Shown in pieces: positions 44,019-52,550 of a DNA stretch of 64,000 nucleotides; position 1 is the stretch's first letter; the number at the start of each line of letters is the position of its first letter. The notes below the pieces were generated by a model. That model worked only from the letters and a program-made list of their open reading frames with translations. It had not been told where the DNA came from and made no database searches. Origin of the DNA: Neobacillus niacini (GTDB taxonomy: Bacteria > Bacillota > Bacilli > Bacillales > Cytobacillaceae); NCBI RefSeq assembly GCF_023715415.1, contig NZ_JAMBOB010000006.1, forward strand, positions 62,001 to 126,000, in the 5' to 3' direction. A program made the position numbers and the translations under genes.

Positions 44019-46420
44019 CCTTCATTCCTCCTGTTCAATCGTAATTTGATCATGCCAAAGATTCCCAAGGAAGCAATTGCCAATACTGTGATTTCAAAGA
44101 GTGTATCAAATCCGCGAAAATCTACTAGAATTACGTTTACCATGTTTTTACCTGCAGCCTCTGTATATGTATTCTCTACGTAATATCTTGATATAGAGTC
44201 AAATAACTTACTACTATGAGCAGAAAGTGCGATTAAGGTTACAATTGCACCCACCCCAACGGAGATGAGAGCATTCATAAGTTTAAATCTCATCCTTGTC
44301 TCAAACTTCCTTAATTTAGGTAAATGATAGAAGCATACCAAGAATAAGGCTACAGAAATCGTTTCAATAACAAGTTGTGTCAAAGCTAAATCAGGAGCTC
44401 TAAATAAAACATAAAATAAAGAAACAGTATAACCAACAGCACCAAGCAAGATAATAGAAGTCATTCTAGATTTAGCAAATAGAATACAAATCGATCCCAA
44501 AACAACAAGAATGGCTAGGGCAACTTCGTATACACCTATGGAGGATACATTGCTTGTACTAACCGTAAAGGCATTTTTCCCAAAGAGAGTGGCAGCTAGA
44601 ATTACTATTAAGAATGCAAATATATATACGAGATAGGACCTAATTGATCCATTCATATAGGTATTTGTTACCTTATAGGAGGCTGATTGTAATCCTTCTA
44701 ATAGGAAGTCATAAAATCGATTAAGAGCAAGCTTCTCTGGAATACCTTTATAGATTTTTTTCCATCTAGCGTGTGTTTTATAAAGAACTAATCCTAAAAT
44801 GATAACACCAAGTGTCATAAACAATTCAATTGTGGGACCATGCCAGAAGGAAATGTGAACCTTAAATTCTTCCCCCGCGCCAAGTAGACTTGGAAGAATC
44901 GAAGCCATAGCTGGTGAGATAAGGCTATCAGATAATAGGTTTGGGAAAAAACCGAAAATAATCACAAGAGAAACTAATATGATCGGTGAAATCAGTAATC
45001 CCATTGGAGCTTCATGCGGTTTTTTATCAAGTTTTTCCGGCTTATATTTACCTGTGAAGGTTTGAAAAACAAGAATCATGCTATAAATAAAGGTAAAGAT
45101 GCTGGCTATCCAAGCAAGCACTGGAAATAAAATCCCCAAGGTTTCGAGGTTAAATATATCCATTTCGGTTACATGAACCATCGCTGTAAAGAACATCTCT
45201 TTGCTCAAGAAACCATTAAAAGGAGGAAGCCCTGCCATTGAGAATGCGCCTATAATAGATATGGTAAACGTGATTGGCATAAAATGCATTAATCCACCCA
45301 ATTTACGTATATCCCTTGTACCTGTTTCATGATCTACGATTCCAGCTGCCATGAATAAGCTTCCTTTAAAGGTTGCATGGTTGATTAAGTGGAATATAGC
45401 CGCTGTTACAGCAACAGTATAGATGTTTTCATCCAAAAATTCATAATGTAGAGCAGCCGCCCCAACACCAAGCAATGACATGATAAGTCCTAATTGGCTG
45501 ACTGTAGAAAAGGCTAAAATGGCTTTTAGATCGGTTTGTTTCACCGCAAATACAGAACCCCATATCATGGTCAGTACTCCAACACCCGCAACAAGCCAGA
45601 GCCATAGGAAATGTTCTCCAAATACTGGAGTAAAACGTGCTACCAAATATATTCCTGCCTTGACCATTGTTGCTGAATGCAAATAAGCACTTACCGGAGT
45701 AGGAGCTTCCATGGCATCTGGAAGCCAAATATAGAATGGAAATTGTGCTGATTTTGTAAAAGCACCAAGTAAAATACATAGTAATGCTGGTACAAATAAA
45801 GTGTGGTTAAAAATTTCATTTGCTTGAGACATAATTTCTGTGAAACTAAAGGTGCCAGTCATAATGTAAAGAAGGATGATCCCTCCAAGCATAGCAAGTC
45901 CGCCAAATACTGTAATGAGCATAGACTTTTGTGCACCATAACGGGATTTATCCCGTTCGTACCAATAACCAATTAATAAAAAAGAAGAAAAGCTAGTTAA
46001 CTCCCAAAATGCATACATCACAATTAAATTATCCGATAAGACAACTCCCAGCATGGCACCCATGAAGAGCAGTAAATATACATAAAAGTTGTTGAGCATT
46101 TCTTTATTCTTTGCTAGATAATAGATGGAATAAAGAACAACCAATGCCCCAATCCCGGTTATTAGCAGGGAAAATAAAAGCCCGAGTCCGTCGACTTTTG
46201 CTGTAAAGTTAATTCCTAAAGACGGAATCCAATTAATCATCTTACTGACTAATTTCCCACTCATTGTTTCTGGTAAGAAAGTGAGAAAATAGACGAACAA
46301 TAAAATAGGTAATGGTAACACAAACCATCCTGTATGAATTCGACGAAATATTCTGTTAAATATTGGGATAAAAATCGAAAGGATTAATGGTGCTACAATC
46401 GCCAAGTGTAGAAGAGACAA
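44015..46420 (-). CDS. mrpA: Na+/H+ antiporter subunit MrpA
   Basis: An 801-residue subunit with an N-terminal NuoL-like proton-pumping domain (FWELTSFSSFLLIGYW with the key Glu; TKSAQFPFYIWLPDAMEAPTPVSA with the key Lys) and a C-terminal MrpA-specific region including an MbhD-like segment. It begins at TTG eight bases after AAGGAGGT. The operon mrpABCDEFG has the usual order and supports Na+ export and pH homeostasis. Confidence 0.95.
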   Translation of the reverse strand: MSLLHLAIVAPLILSIFIPIFNRIFRRIHTGWFVLPLPILLFVYFLTFLPETMSGKLVSKMINWIPSLGINFTAKVDGLGLLFSLLITGIGALVVLYSIYYLAKNKEMLNNFYVYLLLFMGAMLGVVLSDNLIVMYAFWELTSFSSFLLIGYWYERDKSRYGAQKSMLITVFGGLAMLGGIILLYIMTGTFSFTEIMSQANEIFNHTLFVPALLCILLGAFTKSAQFPFYIWLPDAMEAPTPVSAYLHSATMVKAGIYLVARFTPVFGEHFLWLWLVAGVGVLTMIWGSVFAVKQTDLKAILAFSTVSQLGLIMSLLGVGAAALHYEFLDENIYTVAVTAAIFHLINHATFKGSLFMAAGIVDHETGTRDIRKLGGLMHFMPITFTISIIGAFSMAGLPPFNGFLSKEMFFTAMVHVTEMDIFNLETLGILFPVLAWIASIFTFIYSMILVFQTFTGKYKPEKLDKKPHEAPMGLLISPIILVSLVIIFGFFPNLLSDSLISPAMASILPSLLGAGEEFKVHISFWHGPTIELFMTLGVIILGLVLYKTHARWKKIYKGIPEKLALNRFYDFLLEGLQSASYKVTNTYMNGSIRSYLVYIFAFLIVILAATLFGKNAFTVSTSNVSSIGVYEVALAILVVLGSICILFAKSRMTSIILLGAVGYTVSLFYVLFRAPDLALTQLVIETISVALFLVCFYHLPKLRKFETRMRFKLMNALISVGVGAIVTLIALSAHSSKLFDSISRYYVENTYTEAAGKNMVNVILVDFRGFDTLFEITVLAIASLGIFGMIKLRLNRRNEG

Positions 46421-46556
46421 AACAAAACCTCCTTATTTCTTAGATACAACCCTTTTGGTTGTCAGCTAACTTATAAAAACAATTTTAACTCTTCACTATC
46501 ATTCCACCCTTCGGTTCTTTTCATTTATTTTTACTATTAATTCTTGAAAATACAAA

Positions 46557-46660
46557 AGGAGCCTATCACTAAGGGCATAGTTATCCCTTGGTGACAGGCT
46601 CCTCCTAAAATCATTCTTATGTATTTACATAATGGTAACATGACTTTAGTCTCCATTCAA
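46557..46660 (-). promoter_or_regulatory. mrp promoter and leader hairpin; the rest of the 340-base gap shows nothing
   Basis: Candidate minus-strand promoter TTGAAT (46655-46660), 17-bp spacer, TACCAT (46632-46637). About 22 bases after the start lies a long hairpin (46557-46603, AGGAGCCTGTCAC-type stem interrupted once) followed by TTTTGTATTTTC. It is a terminator-like structure in the mrpA leader, 137 bases before the start codon, with no minus-strand gene closely upstream that it could serve. Confidence 0.5.
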
Positions 46661-46760
46661 TGGTTTTTTATTAAAAATTAGTTCAACCATGAACTTCGTC
46701 CAAGCTATCCAACCTGTTAATTCATAGATTGAAGTAGTTAACGGTGGAGGTGGAGAATGG

Positions 46761-46862
46761 ATGGGTCAAAAAGGTGGTAACAACAATGCCTTTGCACTAA
46801 TTGTTGTTTTGTTTATTCTTTTAATAATTGTCGGGTCTTCTTTCATTGGCGGCGGATTTTAA
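46761..46862 (+). CDS. YjcZ-family sporulation protein (33 residues)
   Basis: A tiny hydrophobic protein: Gly/Asn-rich N terminus (MGQKGGNNNAF), then ALIVVLFILLIIVGSSFI and a GGGF tail. This matches the YjcZ group of small sporulation-associated membrane proteins. Ribosome site GGAGGTGGAG and own terminator at 46882. Confidence 0.85.
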   Translation: MGQKGGNNNAFALIVVLFILLIIVGSSFIGGGF

Positions 46863-46881
46863 TATTGCAGCTTCAATAAAT

Positions 46882-46916
46882 AATGCTTCAGTGTTTAGGT
46901 ACTGAAGCATTTTTTA
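46882..46916 (+). terminator. Terminator after the YjcZ-family gene
   Basis: AATGCTTCAG pairs with CTGAAGCATT and is followed by TTTTTA. Confidence 0.85.
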
Positions 46917-46985
46917 AATAAATTGTTGTATCTTCAGTTAAACTATCTGTATGATAGTTACATTACGATAATATTGGAGGCATCA

Positions 46986-47462
46986 ATGCTTACTTTTAAC
47001 GAAAAATTAGCCATAATCGAGTCATTCCCAGAACTAGAGAGAAAAGACGTTTCACTTAAACGTGTAAATTTCCAGCTGCCAAACAGTGCATCTGATAAAA
47101 AGAATGTGGTCTATCATCTTCACCCAAATGGAAACGGATTTGTTTATGCAGGAAACCTACATACCTATCAAACAGATGATAAAGGAATGGTAAATATCCG
47201 TGACATTTCTGCAGATGAATTAAAGAAATTAATTCAGGAGTCTATTGATTCCTTATTGCCCGTTGAAAAAACACTTGCAGAGGAAGCAATTATTGGTAAT
47301 CAGGTTGAAGAACGTTGGGTGAACGAGGAAAAAAGTCATCTGATTTTAATTAACGAGAATGATACGTGGAATATTTACTATGGATTAAATCTTGAAGAAA
47401 GCTTCGATACCTATGGTGAGGCGGAAGATTTTTTAACTGAGGAAGGATTTCACAGAGTTTAA
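46986..47462 (+). CDS. Hypothetical protein (158 residues)
   Basis: Soluble acidic protein without signal or membrane helix. The N-terminal part is helical (MLTFNEKLAIIESFPELE), followed by a beta-rich region with YHLHPNGNGFVYAG and a C-terminal region ending in DTYGEAEDFLTEEGF. No family recognised. The ATG at 46986 follows GGAGGCATCA; the frame is open to 46923 but without a ribosome site. Monocistronic with its own terminator. Confidence 0.75.
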   Translation: MLTFNEKLAIIESFPELERKDVSLKRVNFQLPNSASDKKNVVYHLHPNGNGFVYAGNLHTYQTDDKGMVNIRDISADELKKLIQESIDSLLPVEKTLAEEAIIGNQVEERWVNEEKSHLILINENDTWNIYYGLNLEESFDTYGEAEDFLTEEGFHRV

Positions 47463-47470
47463 TCAGAATT

Positions 47471-47501
47471 AAAAAAGCTGTGCACAAAGCACAGCTTTTT
47501 T
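47471..47501. terminator. Bidirectional terminator
   Basis: AAAAAAGCTGTGC pairs with GCACAGCTTTTTT around a 5-base loop, between convergent genes. Confidence 0.9.
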
Positions 47502-47503
47502 AA

Positions 47504-48034
47504 TTAATCGAGTTTAGTTGTTTTTGCGAGTTCGGTATCTACCCAGTCATCTAAACGGATAATGCTTTGTCTTGCACGGTCGTAATCGATTGTTCGATAA
47601 TGGTGCATTCCTCCCTCTTCTTCATCCTTTTCATCCGCCCATTTGACAATTTGCTGGAGCGGTGTTCGAACAATATCGTTTGATGGTAAAAATGAATCGG
47701 TATGAAACAGTATAGCTAAAGCAATACTTTTTGCCTTTACTGGATTTTCACCAAGACGGATTAATAATTTGTGCGCTCGCTCCGCCCCTTTAATTGGATG
47801 AATGTCATTTTGTTTATATAAATCATAATCCCATTTCCCATTTTTATACCAGGTGTAGTGTCCCATATCATGTAAAAGCCCCGCCTTTGCCGCAATGTCT
47901 ATATCCAATTGATGCTCTTTGCCTAAATGAAAGGCGTGATAGGCCACTGCAATCGCATGTGCAATGCCAGATCGATTCAAATATTTTTGTGCAATATGAT
48001 GTTCAAATATGTCAATTAACCTTACATCTCTCAT
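47504..48034 (-). CDS. HD-domain phosphohydrolase-like protein
   Basis: A 176-residue HD-superfamily protein. Metal-binding candidates are H in AVAYHAFHLG, the HD pair in GLLHDMGHYTW and a late D in VKWADEKDEEEG. Such enzymes hydrolyse nucleotides or phosphoesters; the substrate is unknown. Start ATG 48034 after GGAGGAGATTG; the frame extends to 48061. Confidence 0.8.
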   Translation of the reverse strand: MRDVRLIDIFEHHIAQKYLNRSGIAHAIAVAYHAFHLGKEHQLDIDIAAKAGLLHDMGHYTWYKNGKWDYDLYKQNDIHPIKGAERAHKLLIRLGENPVKAKSIALAILFHTDSFLPSNDIVRTPLQQIVKWADEKDEEEGGMHHYRTIDYDRARQSIIRLDDWVDTELAKTTKLD

Positions 48035-48129
48035 ATCAATCTCCTCCACACTTAGCATCATGCAATTTTTTTACTATTCATTATATTATAAAAATAACCC
48101 CGACGCTACATAATTATTCATATTTACTA

Positions 48130-48170
48130 ATAAAAAGAGGAGCTCTCATTGTTAATGAAAGCCCCTCTTT
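48130..48170 (-). terminator. Terminator after the LTA synthase gene
   Basis: AAAGAGG...CCTCTTT stem of about 16 pairs with two mismatches, then TTTTTATTAG on the minus strand. Confidence 0.75.
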
Positions 48171-48185
48171 ACTTTTATTCATTTG

Positions 48186-50246
48186 TTATTCATTTGCATT
48201 TTCTGTTTCATTTATACCTTCTGTTTCGTTATCATTAGTACCTTCTGTACTTTCTGTACTTTCAGTTTCATTGGTACCTTCGGTGTCTATTACTTCGTTA
48301 TTTTCAGTTACTCCCTTTTTCACTTTGGGAGCTAAATATTCGAAGTCATTAGGATTAATTGGTGTATATCCCGCTGGCTGATAGAAACGTAATAGGTCTT
48401 TATAAACGATTTCATCTGATATTTGAAGCTCTGTAGCAGCTTTTTCAGCAATTTCCTTGCAAGCCTCTGTACCTTCGAGTAATTCACCTGTTACGTTACT
48501 GTAGCATTTACCTTTTACTTGAACGATTTCAGGTGAAACGAAATCTCCATTTCTAAATAAAGCCCAATTACGGTGATCTTTAGATAATAAATCAGATCCA
48601 AGTTCCAAGTAGTCTTTTGTATCAATACCTAATAAGTGAAGAATGGTTGAACGCACATCAGCCTGACCACCATATTGCTGCTGAATCCCGCCCTTTACTC
48701 CCGGAACATGAATAAATAAAGGAACACGCTGCAAGCCAGTATTTAGGGTTGGAGTAATTTCCTCAACACCAAGTACCTTCGCCATTGCCTCATTGTGATT
48801 TTCAGAAATACCGTAATGGTCCCCATACATCACAATGACTGTATTATCATATAAACCTGAAGCTTTTAAATCATTAAAGAACTGTTCAATCGCCTCATCC
48901 ATATAGTGTGCTGCTTGAAAATATTGATCAACCACTTTATCACCAGTATCTCCAGCAGGAAACTCCGTATCCTCTGGGTCCATTTCAAATGGAAAATGAT
49001 TAGAAAGGGTTAAAAACTTCGTATAGAACGGCTGAGGTAAGCTCTTCAGTAACGGCATTGATTCTGTAAAGAATGGCTTATCCTTTAAGCCGTAGTTTTT
49101 AGTATTTTCCTCAGTCATATTGTAATATTCTGCGTCAAAGAATTGATCATATCCTAAAGCTTTGTACATAACGTTTCGGTTCCAGAATGTTTTATAGTTT
49201 CCATGAAACGAAGCGGAATAATAGTCATTACCTTTTAGAATAGCTGGCATTGCATGGTAGGTATTTTGTGCTTTGTTAACAAAAACAGCACCTTGAGCCA
49301 TTGGATATAATCCATTTTCCATTAAGAATTCTGCATCAGACGTCTTACCTTGACCAGTTTGATGAAAAAAGTTTTCAAAATAAAATGCTTCATTCCCATG
49401 AACTAAGGAATTTAAGAACGGTGTTACTTCCTGGCCATCCGGCATTTTATAATCGATGGCAAAGCTTTGAAGTGATTCCATCGCAATATAGATTACATTC
49501 ATTCCGTTAGCTTTACCGAAGTACTCAGGATTAGGTGCTGCAAAGTTTGCTTTCCGATAGTTCTCAACATCAGTAATATCACTACTGTCAGCTAGTGCCC
49601 GTTGACCTGAAGATTTGATGTTTTGAATAACATCATAAATGGTAAAGTTATAGGCACCTAAATATTTCACCAAGTAATTTCTATCGAACGACCGGCTTAA
49701 TAGCTGTGGACGGTCTTTTTCTGCCAATCCAAGGTTAAATAAGAACACCGTTAGTGCAAACAATAGAACGACCTTAAATGACTTTCGATTCTGAACGGTA
49801 ACTTTTTTAAATGCAGTAAAAGATAATGCAATCAAAATAAAGAAATCTAAGAAGTATAAGAAATCAAATGGAGACATTAACGAAAGTGCACTATCCCCTA
49901 GTTGGCCAGCATTTGTTTTGGTCGACATTAGTACAGGAACCGTAATAAAATCGCTAAAGAATCTGTAATAGGCAATATTTGCGTACAATAAGAACGACAA
50001 AATAAAATTCGTGATAATAATGACTAATTTCATGCGCTTTTTGAAAAGCAAAGCTAAACCAAAGAAGAATAGCGCTGAACTTAGTGGGTTTATAAACAAG
50101 AGGAATTTTTGTAGGTTATTATCAATTCCAAGGGTAAATTCAACTTGATATGCTGCGTATGTTTTTAGCCAGAATAAAAGAACGGCAATCGCAAAGAAAG
50201 CAATGGAACCATTATTTTTTATTTCAGGCAGTCTAATCTTTTTCAT
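48186..50246 (-). CDS. Lipoteichoic acid synthase (LtaS family)
   Basis: A 686-residue sulfatase-fold membrane enzyme that polymerises glycerol phosphate from phosphatidylglycerol. Five N-terminal helices (to about residue 175), then the extracellular domain with metal ligand E257 (IYIAMES), nucleophile T302 (GQGKTSDAEF), and MYGDHYG further on. The C terminus (about 650-686) is a low-complexity tail of Thr, Glu, Asn and Ser with TEGTNETES-type repeats, absent from typical LtaS and variable by nature. Which paralogue (LtaS, YfnI, YqgS) it is cannot be decided. Ribosome site AGAGGAG. Confidence 0.9.
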   Translation of the reverse strand: MKKIRLPEIKNNGSIAFFAIAVLLFWLKTYAAYQVEFTLGIDNNLQKFLLFINPLSSALFFFGLALLFKKRMKLVIIITNFILSFLLYANIAYYRFFSDFITVPVLMSTKTNAGQLGDSALSLMSPFDFLYFLDFFILIALSFTAFKKVTVQNRKSFKVVLLFALTVFLFNLGLAEKDRPQLLSRSFDRNYLVKYLGAYNFTIYDVIQNIKSSGQRALADSSDITDVENYRKANFAAPNPEYFGKANGMNVIYIAMESLQSFAIDYKMPDGQEVTPFLNSLVHGNEAFYFENFFHQTGQGKTSDAEFLMENGLYPMAQGAVFVNKAQNTYHAMPAILKGNDYYSASFHGNYKTFWNRNVMYKALGYDQFFDAEYYNMTEENTKNYGLKDKPFFTESMPLLKSLPQPFYTKFLTLSNHFPFEMDPEDTEFPAGDTGDKVVDQYFQAAHYMDEAIEQFFNDLKASGLYDNTVIVMYGDHYGISENHNEAMAKVLGVEEITPTLNTGLQRVPLFIHVPGVKGGIQQQYGGQADVRSTILHLLGIDTKDYLELGSDLLSKDHRNWALFRNGDFVSPEIVQVKGKCYSNVTGELLEGTEACKEIAEKAATELQISDEIVYKDLLRFYQPAGYTPINPNDFEYLAPKVKKGVTENNEVIDTEGTNETESTESTEGTNDNETEGINETENANE

Positions 50247-50694
50247 TTATAATTCTCCTCTCACTTACCAATAACATGGTAAACGAACCTCAATAACTAT
50301 ATCACATATCCACAAAAATAAAAACAAAACCATTTCCATTAATAACCAATTTATTTCGTCAATTTTCACTATATTTTGCTAGTAATCTAAGAATCTAAAT
50401 AGATTAGGGAAATTTCAAAATCAAAATATATAGCGATACAAGCTGCTTGAGCTTCTTTTATATAAGACGAAAGGAAGCCCATTAAGTTTCATATTATTTT
50501 AGGGATCTTTTTCTAAGTAATCATAAACAAGAAATTTGGAGCTTGCAATATGATTTTAGTCTTATCTTTTACAGAATATAAAACAAGCTATCCTTTTAGA
50601 ACTATTAATAATAGAAGAAAGCGATTACAAAATTAACGAATGAAAACCCACCTGAAGGTAAAAATAAAATGACAATTATATTAGGAGTGAAAAT
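50247..50694. other. Non-coding gap between ltaS and sspH genes
   Basis: 448 bases of AT-rich sequence. Apart from the ribosome sites of the flanking genes I see no gene, strong hairpin or repeat. Promoters of both neighbours must lie here. Confidence 0.6.
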
Positions 50695-50874
50695 ATGAAT
50701 GTGAACCGTGTTAAACAAATCCTATCGTCTTCAGCAGAGATTGAGGTCAAATATAATGGAACCTCAGTCTGGATTGACCAATTAAATGATGATGGTAGAA
50801 CAGCAACTGTTCATCTTAGAGGACCTCTTGAAGAACGTTCGATTGTTGAAATTGGAGAACTTGTTGAAGAATAA
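50695..50874 (+). CDS. sspH: H-type small acid-soluble spore protein
   Basis: A 59-residue protein starting MNVNRVKQILSSSAEIEVKYNG and ending in an acidic ELVEE, matching the SspH family, which is made in the forespore and found in the spore core. ATG preceded by TTAGGAGTGAAAAT. Own terminator follows. Confidence 0.85.
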   Translation: MNVNRVKQILSSSAEIEVKYNGTSVWIDQLNDDGRTATVHLRGPLEERSIVEIGELVEE

Positions 50875-50880
50875 AAAAAA

Positions 50881-50912
50881 CCTCCACCTTGCGATTAAAG
50901 GTGGAGGATTTT
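50881..50912. terminator. Bidirectional terminator
   Basis: CCTCCACCTT pairs with AAGGTGGAGG; eight A before and five T after serve both strands. Confidence 0.88.
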
Positions 50913-50931
50913 TAATATCTAATTTTTTTGC

Positions 50932-51084
50932 CTATACCATATCTTCGTTTTCTTTATCCATATCTCTTGGCCGAGGCTTAACTTGTTGATCAAAGCCTTT
51001 TTTTAGTATGTCCTTTGTATTTGTTCCTACATCAATTGTGGTATCTGATTTAGGAAGCTGGCTTAATTCTTTTCCTCTTGGCAT
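50932..51084 (-). CDS. Small hypothetical protein (50 residues)
   Basis: Polar, charged 50-residue protein (starts MPRGKELSQLPKSDTT, ends MDKENEDMV) with ribosome site AAGGGGTGAAG. Its location between sspH and an acyl-CoA dehydrogenase and its composition suggest a small spore-associated protein, but I do not recognise it. Confidence 0.6.
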   Translation of the reverse strand: MPRGKELSQLPKSDTTIDVGTNTKDILKKGFDQQVKPRPRDMDKENEDMV

Positions 51085-51121
51085 TTACTTCACCCCTTCA
51101 TTCTTAAAGTGTTCAAGGTGT

Positions 51122-52279
51122 CTAGAAATTAATCAAATTGTTGATGGCGTGGTTTGCTAAACTTTGGATGGTCATATCATCCATAGGAGGGTTGTGCAGC
51201 CCCGCTCGGACATCACGGTAGTATCGCTGTAAAGGGTTTTTTAACGATAAACTTCTAGCTCCTACCAATCTCATTGCTAAATCCACTACAGTAATGGCGT
51301 TATTTGTAACATTTAATTTGACTGCTCCAAGGATTGCTCCCATTTCCTCTCTGCCTTGCTCGTCAGAATCATCCCATTGCTTTGCCACAGCATGTAAGAA
51401 ATATTCTGACTCCATCAACTTTAATTCCATTTCCCCTATTTTTTGCCGTACGTTCGGTAAGTCAATGATTGAACCATCAACACTATTAGGAGAGTAATCT
51501 TTAGCAAATTCTATCGCATATTTCTTTGCCGCTTTTGCTATCCCGAGATAGCAAGCTGGAATATGAAGAAGCCAGCCATTTGGTTTCTTGCCCTCATTTC
51601 TAAGTTGCTCTACAAAGAACTCCTCAGGTATGGAAACGTTGTGAAGAACTAAATCATGACTTCCCGTTCCCCTTAAAGCAATACTATCCCAGGTTTCTTC
51701 GATAAGTATTCCCTTTGAGTCTCTTGGTATAAGAAAATTTCCTACATGGTTTGTATCTTTTATCGTTGCACTTACAATAAAATAATCCAATACAGGGGAC
51801 ATGGTAGTGAAGGTTTTTCTACCATTTATTATCCATTTCCCTCCCTCTTTCATGGCAGAGGTTTCAGGTTTTCCTCCTCGTGTCGGGCTTCCTGTTTTTG
51901 GTTCTGTTGTAGCACTATTGATTAATGAACCCTTTCTTACGTCTTCACAAATCTTTTTAAAAATGACTTCCTCCCAAGAATTTTTTTCTGTGAGGTTTTT
52001 GATAATCCCCATATGCCAGCCGATTGAAAGCGCTGTCGCACCATCTCCTTCAGCAATTTTTTCTTGAAAACGAAGCATGTCAAGTAAAGATATTTCTCTT
52101 CCCCCATACTTCTTAGGAACAGTTAGAGAGGTATAACCGCTATCTTTTAAGTCTTGAATGTTCTCGTATGGAAAACTTCCCTCGATATCTACTTGATGAG
52201 CTCTTGACAGAAATCTCTCTGACAGTTCTTTCATTAACTCATATTGTTGATCAAAGGTTTCTATTTGTTGAAAATTCAT
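51122..52279 (-). CDS. Acyl-CoA dehydrogenase family protein
   Basis: A 385-residue flavoenzyme of the acyl-CoA dehydrogenase fold: N-terminal helical domain (YTSLTVPKKYGG), central beta domain (KWIINGRKTFTTMSP; LRGTGSHDLVLHNVSIPEE), C-terminal helices (AMRLVGARSLSLKNPLQRYYRDVRAG). Several members of this group oxidise non-CoA substrates or act as monooxygenases, so acyl-CoA is not certain. Monocistronic and divergent from narK. Confidence 0.85.
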   Translation of the reverse strand: MNFQQIETFDQQYELMKELSERFLSRAHQVDIEGSFPYENIQDLKDSGYTSLTVPKKYGGREISLLDMLRFQEKIAEGDGATALSIGWHMGIIKNLTEKNSWEEVIFKKICEDVRKGSLINSATTEPKTGSPTRGGKPETSAMKEGGKWIINGRKTFTTMSPVLDYFIVSATIKDTNHVGNFLIPRDSKGILIEETWDSIALRGTGSHDLVLHNVSIPEEFFVEQLRNEGKKPNGWLLHIPACYLGIAKAAKKYAIEFAKDYSPNSVDGSIIDLPNVRQKIGEMELKLMESEYFLHAVAKQWDDSDEQGREEMGAILGAVKLNVTNNAITVVDLAMRLVGARSLSLKNPLQRYYRDVRAGLHNPPMDDMTIQSLANHAINNLINF

Positions 52280-52403
52280 AAACTTCCTCCACCCTATTAT
52301 TAATCTTCATTTTTTGATTGATTTTAAGTTAAATTAATATGATAATACACGAATGAGGAGATATTTTCCATTTTTCTTAAAAATCTTATTACACTTGTAG
52401 ATT

Positions 52404-52446
52404 TGTGCTCTACCTCACAGTTATATCTGGAAAATTGTACTATAAT
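52404..52446 (+). promoter_or_regulatory. Fnr-type site and -10 of the narK-PAS gene
   Basis: TGTGC-TCTACC-TCACA at 52404-52419 matches the TGTGA-n6-TCACA Fnr/CRP consensus with one mismatch. TATAAT is at 52441-52446. The site is centred near -41.5 from the inferred start, the usual place for class II activation, with no good -35. Confidence 0.65.
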
Positions 52447-52550
52447 ACACTAAGAAAAATTTACCAATAAGTATTTTTGCACAAAAATATTCGATTGTAT
52501 AGCGTTTTAATGGAAATACTACACGTATTGGAAATGAAGGAGGACCTGAA

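Noticed and set aside
46557-46603. Simple terminator of an upstream minus-strand gene
   Set aside because: The next minus-strand gene ends at 47504 and has its own strong terminator; the genes in between are on the plus strand.
50247-50694. Decayed gene or small RNA in the gap before sspH
   Set aside because: Only AT-rich sequence without consistent frames, strong hairpins or repeats.
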